Positions 7,019 through 11,708 of a stretch of 11,708 nt of DNA are shown here, piece after piece. Under the pieces are notes generated by a model. That model ran no database searches. It was not told the DNA's origin and saw nothing but the letters and a program-made list of their open reading frames with translations. Numbering within the stretch: the stretch's first letter is position 1; each line of letters begins with the position of its first letter. Source of the stretch: JBCDIQ01 sp039024295 (lineage in GTDB: Bacteria > Bacteroidota > Bacteroidia > J057); the NCBI GenBank assembly GCA_039024295.1, contig JBCDIQ010000169.1, positions 1-11,708 on the forward strand. Direction: 5' to 3'. The position numbers and the translations under genes are program-made.

Positions 7019-7372
7019 TCAATTTGTTTCTACCGATACCAAATGGTAGCTCTCCTCTACAGAGGGACAGGGCTCTTGGGCACCAAAAATTCCCAATGAT
7101 ATGGTATCGCGTGTATGATCTGATTCTATTCTTCCATCGGCGTACTCCGATACGATCCACCTGTGACGAATTCTTAACACTTGGCGTTCGGCTGGCTGAT
7201 GGCCGCAGACGATTTCAAACTCATCCTTTATGTCCTGGTCAACTACCACATTCATGCGCTTGACAGTGGCTTCGGATACTTCGTGAAACTGGTTGGCACT
7301 GGGCTGTACGCCGAGAAAAATTAACAAGAGTAAACAAGTGATGATGCCGGCAGATGCCAGGAAAACTTTCAT
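7019..7372 (-). CDS. Small secreted or membrane-tethered protein of unknown function
   Basis: A 117-residue protein I do not recognise. Residues 1-22 are a hydrophobic signal or anchor (MKVFLASAG, then IITCLLLLIFLGV); cleavage near PSA is plausible but not certain. The rest is polar and has only two cysteines, C56 and C102, which could form one disulfide in the periplasm. No catalytic motif or repeat is seen. Support for a real gene is the signal-peptide start, the strong terminator just after the stop codon, and isolation between two other genes without a competing frame of quality. The gap upstream holds a perfect ATGTAA/TTACAT inverted repeat that could regulate it. Confidence 0.65.
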   Translation of the reverse strand: MKVFLASAGIITCLLLLIFLGVQPSANQFHEVSEATVKRMNVVVDQDIKDEFEIVCGHQPAERQVLRIRHRWIVSEYADGRIESDHTRDTISLGIFGAQEPCPSVEESYHLVSVETN

Positions 7373-7440
7373 GGTGTTGGGGTTAGCATGCGTTCTGATA
7401 CGAATGTAGAAAGGGAGCAGTGAAAAATAGTGCCTACAAT

Positions 7441-7457
7441 ATGTAAAATCCTTACAT
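7441..7457. promoter_or_regulatory. Perfect 6-5-6 inverted repeat in the intergenic gap
   Basis: ATGTAA (7441-7446), AATCC spacer, TTACAT (7452-7457). It lies 22 bp past the transglycosylase stop and 69 bp upstream of the small secreted protein start, both on the minus strand. No T run follows, so an operator is more likely than a terminator. Confidence 0.3.
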
Positions 7458-7478
7458 GGTCAAGCGGTCCAGTAAACC

Positions 7479-8336
7479 TTAATTCCGAGGCTTTGCAAGA
7501 TATGCAGTGGGATAAATTCGCTTCATGCGCTTGTCAATATCGCTCACTGTCACTCGTCCATCCTTGTTTTCATCTAAGCCTCTGTTAATTCGGTAGGTTT
7601 TGCTGGGCTTTTCATACATAGAAAAACAGTAATCCATATCCAGTGCCTTGGGGTACAGAATCGCCAGGTATAAATCTGTGAGGTTTTCAAAATCGCCGTA
7701 TCTCCTTCTTACGGTGCTGAGGTAATCAAAGACATAATCCAGCTGATCAGTTGGAGGTAACTGACGCAGGGTCTCCAGGCCAATCTGCATTTCTGCAGCT
7801 GTCCCAGGCATCCACTGGATCAATCCAACGGCTCCACTGCCTCGGTGATTTCTCACGGCAGCATCAAATTTGGATTCTGAATACATCACTGCCATCAGCC
7901 ATTCTGGAGCAATGTTTAGTGCCTTACTAATTTTGATTACCTTTTCTTCAAATGTGTCAATATCCGGCACAAATAAGCTTGCCTTATCAAGTAGATAAAG
8001 CCTGGGAGCAGGCGTATTTTCTTCCTGAGAAAAGGTAATTGGATGGCTGATTGCGAATGTAATCAGGTTGGAGACTACAAAAACGGTAACAAGGATCACC
8101 ACATTCCGGCTACTTAGCCTAATTCCTGGTGTTGCTGGACGTACAATGGTGAAGCCCCTTGCCTGATTCAGGCTATCTTTAGGACCTAGTATCTGCATGA
8201 CAAATTTTCTTGACTGAATAAAACCTTCATTAACCAACTTCATTAGTAAAATAACTAATAAAAATAGAAAACAACAAGCTTTACTCAGTATTTTACCAAA
8301 AAAATAAGAAAATCTATCCTCTATACTAAAAGTCAT
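7479..8336 (-). CDS. Membrane-anchored lytic transglycosylase with EF-hand loop
   Basis: A 285-residue protein with a soluble lytic transglycosylase (SLT, lysozyme-like) domain that would cleave peptidoglycan glycan strands in the periplasm. The catalytic glutamate is E154 in MYSESKF, followed by the family block GSGAVGLIQWMPGTA (166-180) and a late Tyr-containing helix (219-230, LTDLYLAILYPK). A canonical calcium-binding EF-hand loop, DENKDGRVTVSD, is at 255-266 near the C terminus. Two hydrophobic segments precede the enzyme domain: about 16-36 and 78-98, the latter close to the domain. Internal Met32 (8243) or Met47 (8198) could be the true start; a start at Met47 would leave only the second segment as anchor. 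It is followed by a minus-strand gene of unknown function and preceded by the DNA ligase gene, with no clear functional link to either. Confidence 0.82.
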   Translation of the reverse strand: MTFSIEDRFSYFFGKILSKACCFLFLLVILLMKLVNEGFIQSRKFVMQILGPKDSLNQARGFTIVRPATPGIRLSSRNVVILVTVFVVSNLITFAISHPITFSQEENTPAPRLYLLDKASLFVPDIDTFEEKVIKISKALNIAPEWLMAVMYSESKFDAAVRNHRGSGAVGLIQWMPGTAAEMQIGLETLRQLPPTDQLDYVFDYLSTVRRRYGDFENLTDLYLAILYPKALDMDYCFSMYEKPSKTYRINRGLDENKDGRVTVSDIDKRMKRIYPTAYLAKPRN

Positions 8337-8417
8337 GGTACGTCGGCGTTAGACCCAGGGGTAATTTGAGGAATTTGGAAGTAGTTTCATAACAATTTAT
8401 GTCCAATGTTCTATCCT

Positions 8418-8441
8418 CTTTGGTTTAATGATGGACCAAAG
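8418..8441. repeat. Inverted repeat after the ligase stop codon
   Basis: CTTTGGT (8418-8424) and ACCAAAG (8435-8441) form a perfect 7-bp stem with a 10-base loop, starting eight bases past the ligase stop codon on the minus strand. No T tract follows, so it could stabilise the 3' end of the ligase message rather than terminate it. Confidence 0.35.
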
Positions 8442-8448
8442 GCGTGAA

Positions 8449-10038
8449 TTACCCGTACTGTTCCAGCATTTGGTGCAGGTGCGCTAATGTATCCGCCTGC
8501 TCAGGGGGCTTGTCTGTTCGCCACCTAAGAATTCTGGGAAACCGCAGGGCCACCCCTGATTTATGGCGGGGAGATTTGTTGATGCCTTCAAATCCAATCT
8601 CAAATACCAGTTGAGGGGTAACACTTCTCACGGGACCAAATCGCTCCAGGGTATTTTGCTTCACAAAACGGTCCACCTCGCGCATTTCAGCATCAGTCAG
8701 CCCTGAGTATGCTTTCGTAAACGGAACCAAAGCATCTTCCTTCCATACGGCGAAGGTGTAATCGGAAAAGAGGTTGGCACGCCTGCCATGACCTCGCTGC
8801 GCGTAGATCATGACCGCATCAATGGTTAGGGGATCGACTTTCCACTTCCACCAGTCTCCACGTTTCCGCCCTACCTGATAGGGGGCCGCCAGTTTTTTTA
8901 GCATGAATCCTTCGGCGTGGTAGGACCGTGCATGTTCCCGTAATTCAGCCAGGGGCACCCAGTCATCAAATGCGATCGTTTCCGAAATACTCATGGGTAC
9001 GTTTGTCATCCCCGTGATCAAGCCTTCCAATAATCCTCTCCGGGTAGCAAGGGGCTTGTCTCTCATATCTTTTCCTTCCCATTCTAGCAGGTCATAGGCA
9101 ATCATATGAGCAGGAGCGTCCATCAAGATTTTCTTGCTGAGCTTTTTTCGGCCAATCCGTGTTTGGAGCAAGTTGAAGGATTGGGGAATGCCTTCCTTCA
9201 TGACCACGATCTCGCCATCGATCACTGTCCCTTCAGGGAGATTCTCCACCAGGGACTCAAATTCTGGGAATTTCTCCGTGATTAACTCTTCCCCTCTACT
9301 CCAAAGAAAAATATTGCCTTGACGGCAAATCAACTGCCCTCGAATGCCATCCCACTTCCATTCTACCTGCCAGTCATCAGGCGTACCAAGTGAATCGACC
9401 GGATCTTCTAACTGGTAGGCCAGGTAAAAGGGGTAAGGGCGCGAAAGGTCATCCAAGGTATTTTCTGAAAAGAGGAGTTCCTGAAAATTGGCTGTCTGTG
9501 GCAGCCATTCTCCCATCAGCCGGTGCGCAATGGCGTTGGCTTCAAGGCCCGTATGCCGAGCTAGTGCCCGGACCATCAGCTTCTGGGAAGCTCCCATCCG
9601 AAAGCCTCCGGTGAGGAGTTTGTTGAAAACGAAGCGTTCCTGCGCAGTCAGTTGGCTCCATGCCGCCAGGATACGTTGCTTTTTTTCCTCTTCCTCCAGG
9701 TCTCGTGTTGCTTCCAGGTAAGCCATCCAATCTTTGAGTGTCTTATCGGAACCTGCTTCAGGAGGCGGTAACAACAAGGCAATGGTTTCTGCCAAATCTC
9801 CTACCACATGGTAAGACTCCTCAAATAGCCACTGAGGCAGTCCGGAGAGTTCAGCTGCCCAGGTACGCAACAGGGTTGTATTGACCGCTCGCCGGGGACG
9901 CTTCCCACTGAATAGGGCAATGGCCCACAGTTTATCTTCGTCCTGCGCCTGATCAAAGAATGTGGCCAAGGCGTCCACCTTCGCATTGGTTTTGTTGGTT
10001 TGGTCCAGACGTGCAAAGAGGGTGGCGAAGTGTTGCAT
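8449..10038 (-). CDS. ATP-dependent DNA ligase (ligase-associated repair cluster type)
   Basis: A 529-residue ATP-dependent DNA ligase that seals nicks via a lysyl-AMP intermediate. An alpha-helical N-terminal DNA-binding domain (about 1-200) precedes the adenylation domain. The nucleophile is K228 in motif I (EWKWDGIR). Motif Ia is SRGEELITEKFPE (248-260), motif III DGEIVV (274-279), IIIa AYDLLEW (314-320), IV EGFMLKK (376-382) and V WWKWKVD (396-402). An OB-fold follows to the C terminus. Length and layout fit the bacterial family found beside a metallo-beta-lactamase exonuclease (PP_1105-type), not the Ku-associated LigD fusion. All catalytic motifs are intact. The exonuclease gene lies upstream on the same strand, separated by 155 bp of heptamer repeats. 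Confidence 0.93.
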   Translation of the reverse strand: MQHFATLFARLDQTNKTNAKVDALATFFDQAQDEDKLWAIALFSGKRPRRAVNTTLLRTWAAELSGLPQWLFEESYHVVGDLAETIALLLPPPEAGSDKTLKDWMAYLEATRDLEEEEKKQRILAAWSQLTAQERFVFNKLLTGGFRMGASQKLMVRALARHTGLEANAIAHRLMGEWLPQTANFQELLFSENTLDDLSRPYPFYLAYQLEDPVDSLGTPDDWQVEWKWDGIRGQLICRQGNIFLWSRGEELITEKFPEFESLVENLPEGTVIDGEIVVMKEGIPQSFNLLQTRIGRKKLSKKILMDAPAHMIAYDLLEWEGKDMRDKPLATRRGLLEGLITGMTNVPMSISETIAFDDWVPLAELREHARSYHAEGFMLKKLAAPYQVGRKRGDWWKWKVDPLTIDAVMIYAQRGHGRRANLFSDYTFAVWKEDALVPFTKAYSGLTDAEMREVDRFVKQNTLERFGPVRSVTPQLVFEIGFEGINKSPRHKSGVALRFPRILRWRTDKPPEQADTLAHLHQMLEQYG

Positions 10039-10048
10039 GAGGAAGAGA

Positions 10049-10090
10049 GGTATTAGGTATTAGCTTTTAGGTATCAGGTGTTAGGTTTTT
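10049..10090. repeat. Degenerate 7-bp tandem repeat, six units
   Basis: Read on the plus strand in steps of seven: GGTATTA, GGTATTA, GCTTTTA, GGTATCA, GGTGTTA, GGTTTTT. The six units run without a break and end 10 bp upstream of the ligase start codon, inside the region expected to be its leader or promoter. Confidence 0.8.
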
Positions 10091-10116
10091 ACTGCTTCGC
10101 GGGATTTTGCTTCGCT

Positions 10117-10193
10117 CAACAGGTTACGGTTTTCAGTAATTGGGATAAAATCCATCACACTGAAAACAGAGAACCGATAACTGATAACTATGC
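10117..10193. repeat. Two opposed heptamer arrays forming a large inverted repeat
   Basis: A second heptamer family lies at 10159-10193: ACTGAAA, ACAGAGA, ACCGATA, ACTGATA, then the variant ACTATGC, abutting the exonuclease stop codon. Its inverse at 10117-10137 reads, on the minus strand, ACTGAAA, ACCGTAA, CCTGTTG. The inner arms GTTTTCAGT (10129-10137) and ACTGAAAAC (10159-10167) pair perfectly. A small GGAT/ATCC stem lies in the loop. Confidence 0.65.
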
Positions 10194-11216
10194 TTAGGTG
10201 TTCGTGCTATCTTCTGGGGTATCTCCTTCTCCTCCTTCATTCTCATACTGAGTTTCTTCTACATACGCATCTATGCCTTTACTTTTTAGCCAACGCGCAT
10301 ATAAAGTCGAATAGCCATGGGTGACATGCACGCGGGTTGCCCCTGTTGCTTCGATTGCTTCGTTAAGCCCATACCAGTCAGCATGATCCGAAAGGATGAA
10401 CCCACGATCGGCAGCCCTCCGACGGCGTGCGCCTCTCACGTTCATCCAGCCAGAAGCCATGGCCAGGGAAAAAGGCTGAAATTTTCGTAACCAGGGCGAA
10501 CCCATAGCCGAAGATGGCGCAATGATCAAGGCTTTCCGAAACTCTTTCTTTTTCATTCCCCCCGCTACTCGGATGGTCTCGGGGATTTTTTGCCCAGTTG
10601 CACGCAGCAATTCATTGACATTTTCCACCGCTCCATGGGTGTAGATAGGGCCAATACTGCCATCTACATTACAAATGATTCGCTGGGCTTTCCCAAGGGC
10701 ATAAGCGATGAGGACGGAAGCTTTATCGTTGGCTGCATTTTCAGCCCACCAGTGGTTGATTTCTTCCATCACCACAGCTTGTGGCTTCCAGCGATACACG
10801 GGTAAGCCGAAGGTAGATTCTGTGATGAAAGCATGACAAGGAACGGGCTCAAAAGCAGGCGAAATGCCATCATCCTCGATTTTGTAATCGCCTGAAGCTA
10901 CCCATATTTCTCCCTTATGTTCCACCCTGATCTGGGCTGAACCGATGATATGTCCTGCTGGATGGAAAGATACGTTGACCCCATTAATCTGGATTGACTT
11001 GCCAAACTCAATGCCTTCGACCGAGATGTCCTGCCCGAGCCGTTGCCGCATAATCGGAAGGGAATCGTTGTGGGCAAGGTAGTGTTTCATGCCCCATCTC
11101 GAATGATCAGAATGCGCGTGGGTGATCACTGCGCGATCCACGGGCCTCCACGGATCAATGTAGAAGTTACCTGCTTCGCAGTAAATGCCGCGGTTTGTAA
11201 ACGATAGTAAGCTCAT
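10194..11216 (-). CDS. Ligase-associated DNA exonuclease, metallo-beta-lactamase fold
   Basis: A 340-residue metallo-beta-lactamase-fold nuclease of the CPSF/SNM1-like group that accompanies ATP-dependent ligases in bacterial repair clusters. Metal-binding motifs are in order: HAHSDH (H33, H35, D37, H38), HPAGHIIGSAQ (H89 region), SGD (D110), SDHADW (D277, H278) and THG (H300). It is expected to trim DNA ends before ligation. An upstream in-frame ATG at 11276 adds 20 residues that do not resemble the family; the start at 11216 gives the usual MSLLSFTNRGIY beginning and is preferred. The C-terminal tail (about 321-340) is Glu/Gly-rich and probably disordered. The usual DEXH helicase and PdeM-like phosphodiesterase genes are absent from the window. 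It is divergent from the HEPN/MNT pair. Confidence 0.9.
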   Translation of the reverse strand: MSLLSFTNRGIYCEAGNFYIDPWRPVDRAVITHAHSDHSRWGMKHYLAHNDSLPIMRQRLGQDISVEGIEFGKSIQINGVNVSFHPAGHIIGSAQIRVEHKGEIWVASGDYKIEDDGISPAFEPVPCHAFITESTFGLPVYRWKPQAVVMEEINHWWAENAANDKASVLIAYALGKAQRIICNVDGSIGPIYTHGAVENVNELLRATGQKIPETIRVAGGMKKKEFRKALIIAPSSAMGSPWLRKFQPFSLAMASGWMNVRGARRRRAADRGFILSDHADWYGLNEAIEATGATRVHVTHGYSTLYARWLKSKGIDAYVEETQYENEGGEGDTPEDSTNT

Positions 11217-11330
11217 GGGTGTATTGCAATGGTCACTGTCAATTAAACATAGAGAGAATTCAAATGTTCCTGCCAATTCAGATTGTTATTCTTAATTGGT
11301 TACAAAGATTTTAACCTTTATTTTTAACTC

Positions 11331-11621
11331 ATGAACACTCCAGCCGAGATTGAAAATAAGCTTAAGGAGATCAAACCTTTTCTTAAGGAAAATTTTTTTG
11401 TCAGCCGGATAGGATACTTCGGCTCCTTTGCCAATAACACCTACAAAGAGGCATCCGACATAGACGTAATAGTGGACTTTAATGGCAAAGTTGGGTGGAA
11501 GTTTTTTGACTTGAAAGATTACCTTGAAACGGTATTGGAAAGAAGAGTTGATTTGGTAACATCTGCTTCTCTCAAAAAGCAATGGAGGCAGGCTATTCTA
11601 CAGCAAGTTAGGTACATATGA
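11331..11621 (+). CDS. MNT-family nucleotidyltransferase antitoxin (MntA-like)
   Basis: A 96-residue minimal nucleotidyltransferase. The polymerase-beta motif is complete: GSFANN at 31-36, then SDIDVIVDF with aspartates D43 and D45, and a third carboxylate at D74 in RRVDLVT. Members of this family neutralise HEPN toxins, in studied cases by transferring AMP to a tyrosine of the toxin. The stop codon overlaps the next gene's start as ATGA (11618-11621), indicating translational coupling. The HEPN reading frame that follows confirms the toxin-antitoxin context. The sequence is visibly more A+T-rich than the neighbouring ligase genes, consistent with a transferred module. Promoter elements were not recognised in the divergent 114-bp gap. 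Confidence 0.88.
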   Translation: MNTPAEIENKLKEIKPFLKENFFVSRIGYFGSFANNTYKEASDIDVIVDFNGKVGWKFFDLKDYLETVLERRVDLVTSASLKKQWRQAILQQVRYI

Positions 11622-11708
11622 ATTCTCGAGACTCTCTAACTTTTGTAGAAGATATGATCGAAGCTATTGATAAAATTCTTCGTTACCTTTCTACTGTTCA
11701 GGGACTTG
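11618..11708 (+). CDS. HEPN-domain ribonuclease toxin (HepT-like), N-terminal fragment
   Basis: Partial gene cut by the window edge; 30 residues are visible. It starts at the ATG that overlaps the MNT stop codon. The first helix, with TFVEDMIEAIDKILRYL, has the form of DUF86 HEPN proteins (typically L-x-D-x-x-E-A-I-x-x-I-x-x-Y). Family members are RNases with a RxxxxxH catalytic motif, which would lie beyond the window. Identification rests on this helix plus the gene pairing. Confidence 0.75.
   Translation, partial: MNSRDSLTFVEDMIEAIDKILRYLSTVQGL

Noticed and set aside
9390..9721. Several 60-77 codon frames within the ligase gene, on both strands.
   Set aside because: They overlap the conserved ligase helical domain, and their composition is typical of antisense or shifted reading.
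11292..11582. 96-codon minus-strand open frame opposite the MNT gene.
   Set aside because: The plus strand encodes a complete nucleotidyltransferase motif; the minus frame is a shadow.
11616..11629. Adjacent NdeI-, EcoRI- and XhoI-like sites (CATATG, GAATTC, CTCGAG), resembling a vector cloning site.
   Set aside because: The bases continue smoothly from the MNT gene into a HEPN-like frame with the expected ATGA overlap, so cloning-vector contamination is unlikely.
1..11708. CRISPR array, tRNA or rRNA gene, insertion sequence.
   Set aside because: No regularly spaced identical repeats of CRISPR length, no tRNA cloverleaf core, and no transposase motifs were seen by eye.

Overview
The window looks like chromosomal DNA of a Bacteroidota bacterium, probably of the Cytophagales/Cyclobacteriaceae type. 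This is judged from the protein families, moderate G+C, TAnnTTTG-type promoter elements abutting start codons, few clear Shine-Dalgarno sites, and a lipoprotein with an acidic stretch right after its lipid-attachment cysteine. No rRNA, tRNA, CRISPR array, insertion sequence or prophage was seen.

Left part (1-3940). A minus-strand SAM-dependent RNA methyltransferase (259-1134) is divergent from a plus-strand von Willebrand A (vWA) lipoprotein (1245-2294), which ends in a clear intrinsic terminator. Next comes a stand-alone 2-oxo acid dehydrogenase E2 acyltransferase (2514-3884), again closed by a strong terminator.

Middle (3997-7372). Two minus-strand genes follow: rlmN (4863-5909) and, 200 bp downstream of it, an SRAP-fold protein (4039-4662) that has lost the catalytic residues of its family, including the N-terminal cysteine. 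A plus-strand outer-membrane beta-barrel protein (6040-6774) converges on a small minus-strand secreted protein (7019-7372); the two share a bidirectional terminator. A dispersed-repeat-like sequence lies in the gap between them.

Right part (7479-11708). A membrane-anchored lytic transglycosylase with an EF-hand loop (7479-8336) is followed by an ATP-dependent DNA ligase (8449-10038) and a ligase-associated metallo-beta-lactamase-fold exonuclease (10194-11216), all on the minus strand. The ligase and exonuclease are the end-processing and end-joining half of a known bacterial repair cluster; its usual helicase and phosphodiesterase partners are not in the window. The two genes are separated by about 155 bp built of degenerate 7-bp repeats. 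Divergent from the exonuclease, a MNT nucleotidyltransferase antitoxin (11331-11621) overlaps the start of a HEPN toxin that runs off the right edge.

Best candidates for something undescribed are the SRAP protein with a dismantled active site and the TAGTA/TACTA cluster upstream of it, followed by the heptamer-repeat insert between exonuclease and ligase. No wholly new multi-gene system is evident.
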